A stretch of 64,000 bases of DNA from Bauldia sp965232525 (GCF_965232525.1 NZ_OZ246980.1:1364001-1428000), one strand, 5' to 3'. Positions 16,601 through 25,496 are shown, counted from the stretch's first letter. Translations and numbers: made by a program. The notes: generated by a model not told the origin, from the letters alone.

Positions 16601-16777
16601 ATGGTAAAGCTTCTGAGACTGGGGGCGTTGGTCGGCTGGCTGAGGGGGCGGTACGACCTTGACGGTGCCGATCATGAGCACCGGGTGAGATGGGATCGGA
16701 TGCCGCGGCGCAAGCGTGCGCGGCCGACCATCGAGGTGCATGGACCAACTCGGCGTTGGCTCGACAGCTTGCGCTGA
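16601..16777 (+). CDS. Small basic hypothetical protein
   Basis: A 58-residue frame starting ATG at 16601 with GGAG (16589-16592) 8 bases upstream. The product is rich in Arg and Leu (MVKLLRLGALVGWLRGRYD at the N-terminus). It shows no recognisable domain. It is divergent from the MocR-type regulator across the operator boxes, which is the main reason to take it seriously. It may not be a real gene. Confidence 0.35.
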   Translation: MVKLLRLGALVGWLRGRYDLDGADHEHRVRWDRMPRRKRARPTIEVHGPTRRWLDSLR

Positions 16778-16888
16778 CCGACGACATTCAGCGAAGGGAT
16801 TGTCCTAGGCGGTTAAGAACAAAGACTTTGCTTGCAAGCGCGCCCCGGGTGGCACAAAACTGCGGCCACCGTCCCGAGGATTCTTTCC

Positions 16889-18733
16889 ATGCGGCGCGCG
16901 TCTCGCAAGCTGACCGTTCTGGTATCGCTCGACGTCGCGGGCTACTCGCGCCTCGTCGAGGTCGACGAGCGTGGCACGTTGGCCGAGCTCGCCCGCATCC
17001 GTCGGTTGATGCTGCGGCCGAGCGTGGCCCGTCACTCCGGCGACCTGTTCAAGACGATGGGTGATGGGGCGCTGATCGAGTTTCCCAGCGTCGAGGACGC
17101 GGTCGAGTGGGCGATCGACTTCCAGACCGAGATGGCGGCCTACAACGCGGCCCGGCAGGGCGAGCCGATCAACGGCCGGCTCGGCATTGCCCTCGCCGAT
17201 GTCTTCGTTCAGGGAGAGGATCGGTTCGGCGCCGCGGTCGGCTTCGTCGTCCGGTTGCAGGAGGTGTCGCCGCCCGGTGGCATCGCGATCACCCACTCCG
17301 TCCGCTGGCAGCTCACCCGTGACTTGGCTGCGCAGTTCAACAGGAACGAATGGGTCGAGCTGAAAGGCAAACCGGGCGAACTTTTCGAAATCTGGTTGTG
17401 GACGGGGCTGGATCCCGGCGGCGATACCGAACCGGTGCCCTTTGGCTATGGCCACCGCCGCCGCGGTGAGGAGCCGGCATCGGCGCCGGCTGCTGAAGTA
17501 CAGGAGGAACGCGCGCCTGCGCGTGGCGATCAGCCATCGATTGTGGTTCTGCCCTTCGACAACATGACCGGCGATCCCGGAGCCGATTCGATGATCGACG
17601 GGATCATCGAGGAGATCACCGCGTCGCTGTCGCGGGTTCGCGACTTCACGGTCATCGCGCGCAATTCCGCATATGCCTACAAGAACCGCAAGGTCGACGT
17701 CCGCCAGGTCTCTCGCGAACTCGGCGTGCGATATCTGGTCGAAGGCAGCCTGCGCAAATCCGGTAACCGGGTACGAGTCACGGCCCAACTCATCGATGCG
17801 GCGAACGGAGCGCATCTGTGGGCTGACAGTTTCGATGGCGTGATCGAGGACATTTTCGAATTCGAGGACGAGATCGCGATGAAGGTGACGGGGGCGCTGC
17901 GCCCGTCGATCTGGGACGCCGAAATCGCCCACGCCCGTCGGAAACGGGTAGGCAGTATGGCCGCCTACGACCTGGTGCTGCGGGCGCTGCCGCATCTGTG
18001 GGCCCATCGTCGCGACGACAACGCAGAAGCGATTCGCCTGCTCGACGAAGCGATGCGGGTCGATCCCGGTTATCCGCGCGCCAGGGCGATTGCCGCGTGG
18101 GCGCGGGCCCAGCACGTCGTTTACAACTGGTCCGACGACCTCGCGGGCGTGCGCGCTGAAGGCGACCGGCTGATCGCGGAGGCCGCGCCCGTCGTGGGCG
18201 ATGACCCGACCGCGCTGACGGCGCTCGCCACGGCGACGATGCTGCTCTTCGGCGATATCGACCGGGCGCGAGTGTTCATCGATCACGCCTTGGCGCTCGA
18301 TCCGAACAACGCTTGGGCGTGGACCCGCCGCGGTTTCGTCGAAGCCTATAGCGGCGACCCGGAAGTGGCGCAGACCTGCTTCGACAAGGCGATCGCGCTC
18401 AGTCCACTCGATCCGTTCTCCTTCAATGGCTACATCGGCATCGGTTTCGCCCGGTTCGCCTGCGGTGATGCCGCCGGCGCCGTCCATTGGGCGCGGCGCG
18501 CGCTCGGCGCCAAGGTCGGCTCGACCTGGGCCTATCGCGATCTCGCGGCGTTCCTCGCCCAGGCCGGGGATATCGACGCGGCCAAGGCATCGCTGGAGCG
18601 CTTTCTCGAGTCGCGTCCGGGGTTGACCGTCCCTCAGATCGCCGATTCGATGCAGTTTGTTCAGCCAGAGGTGCTGGAGAGATATCTGGAGGGTTTGCGT
18701 CTCGCTGGCCTGCCTGACGCACCCGACACCTAG
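16889..18733 (+). CDS. Adenylate-cyclase-like / TolB-FlgO-like / TPR protein
   Basis: A 614-residue cytoplasmic protein. It has an N-terminal class III nucleotide cyclase domain (SLDVAGYSRL to EVSPPGGIAI, residues ~13-135), a central FlgO/TolB-like domain (SIVVLPFDNMTGDPG to HLWADSFDG, residues ~215-320) and C-terminal TPRs (IDHALALDPNNAWAWTRRGFVE and neighbours). Both metal-binding Asp residues appear present (SLDVAG and MGDGAL). However, the catalytic Asn-x-x-x-Arg segment reads VGFVVRLQ instead of VNxAARLE, so the transition-state Asn is Gly. Cyclase activity is therefore doubtful. ATG 16889 has GAGGA 8 bases upstream. Confidence 0.88.
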   Translation: MRRASRKLTVLVSLDVAGYSRLVEVDERGTLAELARIRRLMLRPSVARHSGDLFKTMGDGALIEFPSVEDAVEWAIDFQTEMAAYNAARQGEPINGRLGIALADVFVQGEDRFGAAVGFVVRLQEVSPPGGIAITHSVRWQLTRDLAAQFNRNEWVELKGKPGELFEIWLWTGLDPGGDTEPVPFGYGHRRRGEEPASAPAAEVQEERAPARGDQPSIVVLPFDNMTGDPGADSMIDGIIEEITASLSRVRDFTVIARNSAYAYKNRKVDVRQVSRELGVRYLVEGSLRKSGNRVRVTAQLIDAANGAHLWADSFDGVIEDIFEFEDEIAMKVTGALRPSIWDAEIAHARRKRVGSMAAYDLVLRALPHLWAHRRDDNAEAIRLLDEAMRVDPGYPRARAIAAWARAQHVVYNWSDDLAGVRAEGDRLIAEAAPVVGDDPTALTALATATMLLFGDIDRARVFIDHALALDPNNAWAWTRRGFVEAYSGDPEVAQTCFDKAIALSPLDPFSFNGYIGIGFARFACGDAAGAVHWARRALGAKVGSTWAYRDLAAFLAQAGDIDAAKASLERFLESRPGLTVPQIADSMQFVQPEVLERYLEGLRLAGLPDAPDT

Positions 18734-18768
18734 CGTCGCTCGTCCGTCGCGCTCTGTCGGGGCGGTGG

Positions 18769-19983
18769 TTACACCCGCCGCCGCATGGCAGCCAAGGTCC
18801 GCAGACGCAGAGCATTGAGGCGAATGAAACCTTCGGCGTCCTTCTGGTCGTAAGCGCCGCGGTCGTCTTCGAAGGTCACAAGCTCGTCGGAGTAAAGCGA
18901 GCGGTCGCTGCGGCGGCCGACGATGATGACGTTGCCCTTGTAGAGCTTGAGGCGGACCGTGCCCTCGACGTGCTCCTGGCTCGTGTCGACCAGCGCCTGC
19001 AGCATGTGCCGTTCGGGGGCGAACCAGAACCCGTTGTAAACCAGCTCTGCGTAGCCCGGCATCAGTGAATCCTTGAGATGGGCCGCTTCCCGGTCAAGGG
19101 TGAGCGACTCGATCGCGCGATGGGCGGCGAGCAGGATCGTCCCGCCTGGGGTTTCGTAGATGCCGCGCGACTTCATGCCGACGAACCGGTTCTCAACCAG
19201 ATCGACGCGGCCGATACCGTTGTCGCGTCCGAGGGCGTTGAGCTGGGCGAGCAGGCTCGCCGGGCTCATGTCGGTGCCGTCGATCGAAACCGGGTCGCCA
19301 CGGCGGAAGCCGATCTCGATTTCAGTCGCCGTGTCCGGTGCGTCCTCGGGGGCGACCGTGCGCTGGAAGACATAAGGTGGCGGCTCTACCCAAGGGTCCT
19401 CGAGAACCTTGCCTTCGGACGACGAGTGCAGAAGGTTGGCGTCGACCGAGAATGGCGCTTCGCCGCGCTTGTCCTTCGGGACTGGAATCTGATGCTTTTC
19501 GGCGAAGTCGATCAGGTCGCTGCGCGACTTAAAATCCCAGTCCCGCCAGGGGGCGATGACCCGGATGTTCGGGTCGAGGGCATAGGCGGTCAGTTCGAAC
19601 CGAACCTGGTCATTGCCTTTGCCGGTCGCGCCATGGGCGATGGCGTCCGCGCCGGTTTCGTGGGCGATCTCAACCAGCCGCTTGGCGATCAGAGGGCGGG
19701 CGATCGACGTGCCGAGAAGGTAGACGCCCTCGTAAATCGCGTTCATCCGCATCATCGGAAACACGAAATCGCGGACGAACTCCTCTCGCAGATCCTCAAT
19801 GTAGATTTCCTTGATGCCGAGCATTTCGGCTTTCTTGCGGGCCGGCTCGAGTTCTTCGCCCTGACCGAGATCGGCGGTAAACGTCACAACCTCGGCGCCG
19901 TAGGCTGTTTCCAGCCATTTCAGGATGGCGGACGTATCCAGTCCGCCCGAATAGGCGAGAACCACCTTCTTGATTTCGGCCAT
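18769..19983 (-). CDS. argG: Argininosuccinate synthase
   Basis: A 404-residue enzyme joining citrulline and aspartate with ATP in arginine synthesis. The N-terminal PP-loop AYSGGLDTSAIL (residues ~10-21), the motif GATGKGNDQVRFE near 118-130, and GRVDLVENRFVGMKSRGIYETPGG near 260 are diagnostic. Length and start match the family. It is monocistronic here, flanked by the TPR regulator (convergent) and PAP2 phosphatase gene (same strand). Confidence 0.97.
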   Translation of the reverse strand: MAEIKKVVLAYSGGLDTSAILKWLETAYGAEVVTFTADLGQGEELEPARKKAEMLGIKEIYIEDLREEFVRDFVFPMMRMNAIYEGVYLLGTSIARPLIAKRLVEIAHETGADAIAHGATGKGNDQVRFELTAYALDPNIRVIAPWRDWDFKSRSDLIDFAEKHQIPVPKDKRGEAPFSVDANLLHSSSEGKVLEDPWVEPPPYVFQRTVAPEDAPDTATEIEIGFRRGDPVSIDGTDMSPASLLAQLNALGRDNGIGRVDLVENRFVGMKSRGIYETPGGTILLAAHRAIESLTLDREAAHLKDSLMPGYAELVYNGFWFAPERHMLQALVDTSQEHVEGTVRLKLYKGNVIIVGRRSDRSLYSDELVTFEDDRGAYDQKDAEGFIRLNALRLRTLAAMRRRV

Positions 19984-20062
19984 TGCCAGGGCGCCCCTAC
20001 AGCGAAAAGAAATCTGCGAATGCCGCCGGCTTATAGGACGCGGGGCTCAGAGCCGGCAAGCG

Positions 20063-20872
20063 CTACGGTGTCGAAGATCGGGGTGGTTTACGGCGATGAA
20101 GCCAGTATCCGATCCGGGTCAGGCTCGCCTCAAGGCGGTCGCCGGAGAGCCAGGTCGGTGGGCGGCTGATGAAAAGGCGGTAGCCGATCGCGATCAACAA
20201 CAATGTCAGGGCGATCGAGATGACGACGTCGGAAGTGAAATGCCCGCCGAAGGCGATGCGGTTGAGCGACAGCAGAGTGGCGAACACAACGGCGGCGACT
20301 GTAGCGGGATATCGCACCGGCTTCGGCAAAACCAGAGCGACGGCCACCAGCCAGAATGCCGACGATGCCTCGCCGGAGACGAAGGAACAGTTGGTGTCGC
20401 AGTAGTCCGAGATGCGCCAGACTTCGACATAGGGCGAGTCACCGCCGAAGACATCGACCGCACGCGGGCGCGGCCGGCCCCAATTGTTCTTCAGCACGGC
20501 GTTGACCAGAAGTAGCGGCCCCGCGATCAGCGTCGAGAGAAGAAAGAGCGTGACGTTTGGCGGCACGTAGCTTTGTTGCTGCGGATGCACCAGCTTCAGA
20601 ACAAGCTGGAAGACCAGCCAGGCGACGATCGCGATCCCTGAGAAGTAGCCGAAATTGCGCAGCCACTGCAGGGCATCGTTGCGGCGGAGGAAGAACCCGT
20701 CCTCGTCGCGATGAAAGAGATGGCTGATCCAGGTGTCGACACCGGGAAACGCGAGGAAAAAGGCCGAGGTGATGGCAACGGCGACGAGGCTCGCGACGAT
20801 CGGATAGGCTGCGACGGCCGCATACCCGGTAGCGATCCAGGAGCGAACCCGGTTCCCAAGGTCGTCTTTCAA
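20063..20872 (-). CDS. PAP2-family membrane phosphatase
   Basis: A 269-residue protein with about six membrane helices and the three PAP2 motifs in order: KNNWGRPRP (motif 1, ~residues 127-135), CSFVSGEAS (motif 2, ~162-170) and NRIAFGGHFTSD (motif 3, ~203-214). Motif 2 has Glu where most PAP2 enzymes have His (PSGH). Members act on lipid phosphates such as undecaprenyl diphosphate, lipid A or phosphatidate; the substrate here is unknown. It is divergent from the LysE-type exporter. Confidence 0.85.
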   Translation of the reverse strand: MKDDLGNRVRSWIATGYAAVAAYPIVASLVAVAITSAFFLAFPGVDTWISHLFHRDEDGFFLRRNDALQWLRNFGYFSGIAIVAWLVFQLVLKLVHPQQQSYVPPNVTLFLLSTLIAGPLLLVNAVLKNNWGRPRPRAVDVFGGDSPYVEVWRISDYCDTNCSFVSGEASSAFWLVAVALVLPKPVRYPATVAAVVFATLLSLNRIAFGGHFTSDVVISIALTLLLIAIGYRLFISRPPTWLSGDRLEASLTRIGYWLHRRKPPRSSTP

Positions 20873-20988
20873 GTGACTCGGCCCCGCGAAAGCCGAACGC
20901 GTGTCAGTGTGTTAAGGGTCGTCACCGGTCTGCCTATCGCTTGCCGGATCGGATAGTCTGCTCTTGGCGCCGCGACAAGACTCGACCG

Positions 20989-21633
20989 ATGTTATCTGAA
21001 TTTGTTCCCACGCTTCCGGTTCTTGCCGCTTACACGATCGCCTCGGTAGTCCTCGGGCTGACGCCGGGACCGGACATGACGTTGTTCTTGTCCAAAACCG
21101 TGGCGCAATCGCGGTCGGCCGGCCTCGCCGCTTTCGGCGGTGCCATGACCGGCCTGGTCATCCATACCGTGCTGATCGCGGCGGGGCTGTCGGTGCTTCT
21201 CGCCACGTCCGAGACCGCCTTCACCGTTCTCAAAGTGGTCGGCGCCGCCTATCTCGCCTATCTCGCTGTCGACGCCGTTCGCCACGGTTCGGCCCTGTCG
21301 CTCGATCGCCGGGGGCGTCGCGAACGGCTCGATTCGGTCTATCTGAAAGGCCTGCTGGTCAATCTCCTCAATCCGAAGATCATCGTCTTCTTCGTGACCT
21401 TCCTGCCTCAGTTCGTGTCGCCGACCGACCCCGACGCGACCAAGAAGCTCCTGTTCCTCGGCCTGTTCTTCGCGGTGGTGAACATCCCAGTTTGCGTCGC
21501 GCTGATCGTGTTCGCCGATCGGATTGCCGGGCTGCTGCGGCGTTCGCCGCGGATCACTCGTGCGGTCGACTGGGCTTTCGCGACGGTGCTCGGCGCCTTC
21601 GCGGTCCGGCTCGCGCTAGCGGAGGCGCGTTAG
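20989..21633 (+). CDS. LysE/RhtB family amino-acid exporter
   Basis: A 214-residue six-helix exporter. The hallmark LGLTPGPDMTLFLSK near residues 20-34 and the helix-5 NPKIIVFFVTFLPQFV near 125-140 are typical of RhtB/LysE proteins. ATG 20989 is chosen since it gives the standard N-terminus; a longer Arg-rich extension from 20941 is not family-like. Its stop codon overlaps that of the convergent membrane-protein gene by 4 bases. Confidence 0.9.
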   Translation: MLSEFVPTLPVLAAYTIASVVLGLTPGPDMTLFLSKTVAQSRSAGLAAFGGAMTGLVIHTVLIAAGLSVLLATSETAFTVLKVVGAAYLAYLAVDAVRHGSALSLDRRGRRERLDSVYLKGLLVNLLNPKIIVFFVTFLPQFVSPTDPDATKKLLFLGLFFAVVNIPVCVALIVFADRIAGLLRRSPRITRAVDWAFATVLGAFAVRLALAEAR

Positions 21634-22094
21634 GCGCTGGATGGCGGCTCGGCGGGGTCCAGCCCTGTTCCGGTCGACGAGTTTTGGTGCCGCTGCCCGC
21701 CGGCGAGCCGACCGGCGATGGCCCAATAGACCAATCCGCCGACGAAGCCGGCACCGAGAAAGATCACCAGCCGGCCGTCGCCCAAGGACGGCCGGTAGGC
21801 TTCCGGCCCAGCGAGCAGGTCGGCGCCGATCCCGATCGCCCCGCCGACCGCCAGCCAATAGAACACTGATCGCAGCCGGAAGGCTTCCGATAGCACGATG
21901 GCGATGAGTGCTGGGACAAACGAGAACGCGCCGACAGCCGAGACGATACCGACGGTGGCGGTGATGAAGAGCGGCATGAGGTCGGGGTTGATCGCCGTTC
22001 CGTACAGAGCGACGAAGATGGCGATACCGGTGGCGATGACGGAGACGACATAACCAAGCGGGTCGAGGATGAGGATGCGCACTACGGCGATCAC
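21630..22094 (-). CDS. Hypothetical four-helix membrane protein
   Basis: A 154-residue protein with four hydrophobic segments (residues ~5-30, 38-70, 77-95 and 107-130) and a polar C-terminal tail. The segment GGLVYWAIAGRLAGG before the tail is the most distinctive part and recurs in alphaproteobacterial hypothetical proteins. The start is a GTG at 22094. It lies 15 bases downstream of rlmN and is probably co-transcribed with it. No function can be assigned. Confidence 0.75.
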   Translation of the reverse strand: MIAVVRILILDPLGYVVSVIATGIAIFVALYGTAINPDLMPLFITATVGIVSAVGAFSFVPALIAIVLSEAFRLRSVFYWLAVGGAIGIGADLLAGPEAYRPSLGDGRLVIFLGAGFVGGLVYWAIAGRLAGGQRHQNSSTGTGLDPAEPPSSA

Positions 22095-22109
22095 GACGCG
22101 ATCCCCGGC

Positions 22110-23312
22110 TTAGCCCGCGATCATCGCTTCGAGCGCCATGCGTTCGCGAATGTGCAGCCGTTCGCTTTCGCTCTTCAACTGACCGCAGGCCGCGAGGATA
22201 TCGCGGCCGCGGGGCGTGCGGATCGGTGACGCATAGCCGGCGCGATTGACCACCTCGGCGAAGCGTTCGATCTGGTCCCAGTCGGAGCACTCGTAGGCGG
22301 TGCCCGGCCACGGGTTGAACGGGATGAGATTGATCTTAGCGGGGATACCCTTGAGCAGGCGGACGAGTTCGCGCGCGTCCGCGAGCGAGTCGTTGACCTC
22401 TTTCAGCATCACGTACTCGAATGTGATGCGCCGGGCGTTGGAGAGGCCAGGATAAGCCCGGCAGGCGTCGAGCAGATCGGTTATCGGATATTTGCGGTTG
22501 AGCGGCACCAGTTCGTCGCGGAGGTCATCGCGCACCGCATGCAGCGAGATCGCCAGCATCACGCCCATTTCCGCACCGGTGCGCGGGATCATGGGAACGA
22601 CACCGGACGTCGACAGGGTGATCCGGCGCTTCGACAACCCGATGCCGTCCCCGTCGGCTGCGATCGCGAGGGCTTGCTTGACGTTGTCGAAGTTGTAGAG
22701 CGGCTCGCCCATGCCCATCATGACGATGTTAGAGATGAGGCGCCCGCCCTCGGGTGTTCCGGCGGTGCCCTCTCTCCATCGGCCCGGATAGTCGTCGAGG
22801 CGGTCGCGGGCAGTCAGGATCTGAGCGACGATTTCCTCGGCCGTTAGGTTGCGCACCAGTTTCTGGGTGCCGGTATGGCAGAATGTGCAGGCGAGCGTGC
22901 ACCCGACCTGGCTCGACAGGCAGAGCGTGCCCCGGTCCGCTTCGGGGATGTAGACGGTTTCGATCTCTACCGGCCGACCAGCGCCGCGGGAGGGAAATCG
23001 AAACAGCCATTTGCGGGTGCCGTCCGACGATATCTGTTCGTCGACAATCTCGGGACGGCGCAGCGTATGGCGCCGGGCGAGTGCGGCGCGCAAATCCTTC
23101 GAAACACTGGTCATCGCGTCGAAATCAGTCGCGCCGCGCACGTAGATCCAGTTCCAGAGCTGCGCGGTGCGCATGCGGATCTGCTTGTCGGCGACCCCGA
23201 TCGATCGCAGCGCCTCGCCCAGCGCCTCGCGCGACTGCCCGATCAGTGACGTCTCGGAGGCAACTGCCGTGGCGGTCGGCTCCGTCTCGGCCAACGTGTC
23301 ATGTAGAGACAT
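22110..23312 (-). CDS. rlmN: 23S rRNA (adenine2503-C2)/tRNA methyltransferase RlmN, radical SAM
   Basis: A 400-residue radical-SAM dual-specificity methyltransferase. The 4Fe-4S motif is CTLACTFCHTG near residues 140-150. The following MGMGEPLYN motif binds SAM, and the C-terminal RGRDILAACGQL contains the catalytic Cys that forms the methyl adduct. The ATG at 23312 is preferred, with GAGG just upstream; a GTG two codons earlier is also possible. It methylates A2503 of 23S rRNA and A37 of some tRNAs. Confidence 0.95.
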   Translation of the reverse strand: MSLHDTLAETEPTATAVASETSLIGQSREALGEALRSIGVADKQIRMRTAQLWNWIYVRGATDFDAMTSVSKDLRAALARRHTLRRPEIVDEQISSDGTRKWLFRFPSRGAGRPVEIETVYIPEADRGTLCLSSQVGCTLACTFCHTGTQKLVRNLTAEEIVAQILTARDRLDDYPGRWREGTAGTPEGGRLISNIVMMGMGEPLYNFDNVKQALAIAADGDGIGLSKRRITLSTSGVVPMIPRTGAEMGVMLAISLHAVRDDLRDELVPLNRKYPITDLLDACRAYPGLSNARRITFEYVMLKEVNDSLADARELVRLLKGIPAKINLIPFNPWPGTAYECSDWDQIERFAEVVNRAGYASPIRTPRGRDILAACGQLKSESERLHIRERMALEAMIAG

Positions 23313-23397
23313 CCGCACCTCGCGGCGCCCTGGTCAGGGACAAAGGGGTCGCGACGACGATCGTCGCGTCCCTCCAGTTATAGCAGTGGAATTGCCG

Positions 23398-23913
23398 CTA
23401 GGGGCATTCCTTGGCGATAGCCTCCAGCGCGGCCGTGACGCCCGACAGCGAATAGGTGTCCGTCGTCAATGTCCCGCGGCGGGAGGTTCCCTGAACCACC
23501 ATGTTGGAGCCCCTCCGCATCGCGGCGATCAACTCCGGTTCCTGCGATTGGCTCTCGACCCAGGCGGTATCCTGGTTGGTGAACAGGGTGAACGTGCTGC
23601 CGCCATCGATGCTGATGGTAACCTTGCTCTCGTCGGCGAACGGGTAGCCGATAATCGTGCTGGCTTCGTTGCGGATGTTCTTGCCTGGGATCGTGGTAAC
23701 CATGAAGAACACCGGGTCGCGTCCGCGGATTTCTTTGGAGTATTCTGATTTCTGCGGCTGCGCGGCGATAAAGCAGGTCTTGCCGTCCCGATCCGTGGTG
23801 TAGGCCGCCCACTCGCGGAAGTCCTGGAGTTTCTTGGCGGCCGGTTGGGCGCTTGCAAGCGTCGTCGCCCCGATCAACAGAATGGCTATGGTGGCCAGGG
23901 AACGTATGATCAT
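23398..23913 (-). CDS. Invasion-associated locus B (IalB) family exported protein
   Basis: A 171-residue protein with a signal peptide (MIIRSLATIAILLIGATTLASAQ, cut after the Ala-Gln region) and an IalB-like mature domain: FREWAAYTTDRDGKTCFIA, SEYSKEIRGRDPVFFMVTT and the closing TDTYSLSGVTAALEAIAKEC. The two Cys residues probably form a disulfide in the periplasm. IalB was defined in Bartonella; in most alphaproteobacteria these are periplasmic proteins without assigned role. ATG 23913 is chosen because it begins the signal peptide. Confidence 0.85.
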   Translation of the reverse strand: MIIRSLATIAILLIGATTLASAQPAAKKLQDFREWAAYTTDRDGKTCFIAAQPQKSEYSKEIRGRDPVFFMVTTIPGKNIRNEASTIIGYPFADESKVTISIDGGSTFTLFTNQDTAWVESQSQEPELIAAMRRGSNMVVQGTSRRGTLTTDTYSLSGVTAALEAIAKECP

Positions 23914-24191
23914 CGTGTCTTCACCGATCTCCGTCTGACGGGCGCGCGGCTGGGAGATTTCCCATCGCGACGTGATCTCCATACCAAGGTACGGCGGTCA
24001 TGGTTACCATTTACCGAACCTGATGCCGAACGCAAAACGCGCGCCGCAAAAGCCGGCGGATTTGTGCCGAGAATATCGACAACAATGTGATCCGCCGAAG
24101 CGGCGACGCGCCTCATGATTCACGGATCGGACCGGGGACGCAAGGAGAACCGGTTGGTCGGAAACCAGCCAGTTGGCGACGAAGCGACCGT

Positions 24192-24581
24192 CTACCTGAA
24201 CGGCTTGCCGGTCGGGATATCCTCGTCTTCCAGCACGGCACGGGCCGCCTCGCGATGGGCCGGGGTGATATGGGACCGGACCATCGAAATCGCGGCGACG
24301 AGAACGGTCAGGTCATCGGTAAAGCCGACGCCGGCTAGGAAATCCGGCAAGGCGTCGACTGGCAGGACAAAATATGCCAGCGCGGCAAGCAGGATGCCGC
24401 GCACCCGGTTGGGTGTGGTGGGATCGAGGGCGCAGTAGTAGGCCGCGACTACCTCATCGGTATAGGGAATCACCCGCGCCGCCTTGCGGAATGTTGCCCA
24501 GAAGCGCCGGCGCACGCGCTGCTCGCGTTTCGGGTCTTCTTCCTCGGGACCGAGGATCTCGCCATAAAGAACTTCATTCAC
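24192..24581 (-). CDS. YkvA family (DUF1232) protein
   Basis: A 129-residue protein containing the DUF1232 signature LLAALAYFVLPVDALPDFLAGVGFTDDLTVLVAA-like stretch (residues ~63-96), with the conserved P-x-D-x-x-P-D and D-D motifs. The region is likely membrane-associated. Its function is unknown. It precedes the phhB-thpR-arylesterase group on the same strand but is 59 bases downstream of phhB, so linkage to that operon is possible. Confidence 0.85.
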   Translation of the reverse strand: MNEVLYGEILGPEEEDPKREQRVRRRFWATFRKAARVIPYTDEVVAAYYCALDPTTPNRVRGILLAALAYFVLPVDALPDFLAGVGFTDDLTVLVAAISMVRSHITPAHREAARAVLEDEDIPTGKPFR

Positions 24582-24640
24582 GCCAACACCCTCCGCACCA
24601 TCTGAAAGGACATGGGGACCGGCCGACGGTTCCGCAACGG

Positions 24641-24934
24641 TCAGCCCGCGAGCAGGCTGTCGACCGCCTTAGCCAAGTCGATGTCGCGCTGGCTCAAGCC
24701 GCCGGCATCATGTGTCGTCAGCGTGATCTCCACACGGTTGTAGACATTGCTCCACTCGGGGTGATGATCGGCCTTCTCGGCGAGGATTGCCACCCTGGTC
24801 ATGAAGCCGAAGGCCTCGACGAAGTTCGCAAACTTGATCGACCGGACGATCGCATCGCGATCGGCGACGAGAGACCAGTCGTTCAGATCGGCGAGCGCTT
24901 TCGCTCGTTGCTCATCGGTTAAGCGGTTGACCAT
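24641..24934 (-). CDS. phhB: 4a-hydroxytetrahydrobiopterin dehydratase (pterin-4a-carbinolamine dehydratase)
   Basis: A 97-residue single-domain enzyme with the signature EKADHHPEWSNVYNRVEITL (the His-His-Pro-Glu-Trp active site) and THDAGGLSQRD near the C-terminus. It dehydrates the 4a-hydroxy-tetrahydropterin formed by aromatic amino-acid hydroxylases. No phenylalanine hydroxylase is in the window. ATG 24934 overlaps the end of thpR by 23 bases, so the two are translationally linked. Confidence 0.93.
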   Translation of the reverse strand: MVNRLTDEQRAKALADLNDWSLVADRDAIVRSIKFANFVEAFGFMTRVAILAEKADHHPEWSNVYNRVEITLTTHDAGGLSQRDIDLAKAVDSLLAG

Positions 24935-25496
24935 CGTAGTCCTCGGTGAAGGCCGGGGCCGGCGGCAGCAACGGATAGGCCTCTTCGACAACATAGGGAC
25001 CGCCGCCGACCGAACTTCGGGCGGAGAAGAGGACGAAGCGAGACACCGGGATGGGTTCGGAGAAGAAGCCACCCCGGGTCGTCAGATACTCGGCAACATC
25101 CCGGCCACTCGAGCCGCGCAGGCGGGCAAGCGTAATGTGCGGCGTGAACTTGCGCTGATCGGGCGGAAGTCCGAGGCGCTGCAGCAGCCGCTCATGTTCG
25201 GACTGGAGCTCGACCAAGGGGCGCGACGGCGGGACGCGAGCAATTAGTGCGTGGGGCTTTCGGGTGCCGAACGATCCGAGGCCGTCTATCGAGACGTCGA
25301 ACCCGAAGCGCTGCACCCGTCCAAGCGAATCGGCGATCTCGTGGGCGATGTGCCCGTCGATATCGCCGACGAAACGAAGGGTGAGGTGATAGTTCTCCTG
25401 GGTTATCCAGCGGGCGCCCGGGAGCCCGCCACGGAGGAGGGCCAGTCGCTCGCCGATCTCGGCGGGGATTTCGATGCCGGTGAACAAGCGCGGCAT
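24912..25496 (-). CDS. thpR: RNA 2',3'-cyclic phosphodiesterase ThpR
   Basis: A 194-residue 2H phosphoesterase. The two catalytic H-x-T motifs are YHLTLRF (residues ~36-42) and PHITLARL (~119-126), about 80 residues apart as expected. The N-terminal MPRLFTGIEIP is typical of ThpR/LigT. The start is well supported by GGAGG a few bases upstream on the minus strand. It opens 2',3'-cyclic phosphates on RNA ends. Its first 94 bases overlap the end of the preceding esterase gene. Confidence 0.93.
   Translation of the reverse strand: MPRLFTGIEIPAEIGERLALLRGGLPGARWITQENYHLTLRFVGDIDGHIAHEIADSLGRVQRFGFDVSIDGLGSFGTRKPHALIARVPPSRPLVELQSEHERLLQRLGLPPDQRKFTPHITLARLRGSSGRDVAEYLTTRGGFFSEPIPVSRFVLFSARSSVGGGPYVVEEAYPLLPPAPAFTEDYDGQPLNR

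Noticed and set aside
16805..18487. A 560-codon minus-strand frame opposite the cyclase/TPR gene
   Set aside because: Composition artefact of high GC; Arg/Asp/Gly-rich product with no domain, fully antisense to a clear gene.
24002..24015. TTACC-AT-TTACC, similar to a CtrA site (TTAA-N7-TTAA)
   Set aside because: Both halves deviate from TTAA and it lies about 90 bases from the IalB-like start; not strong enough to list as a site.
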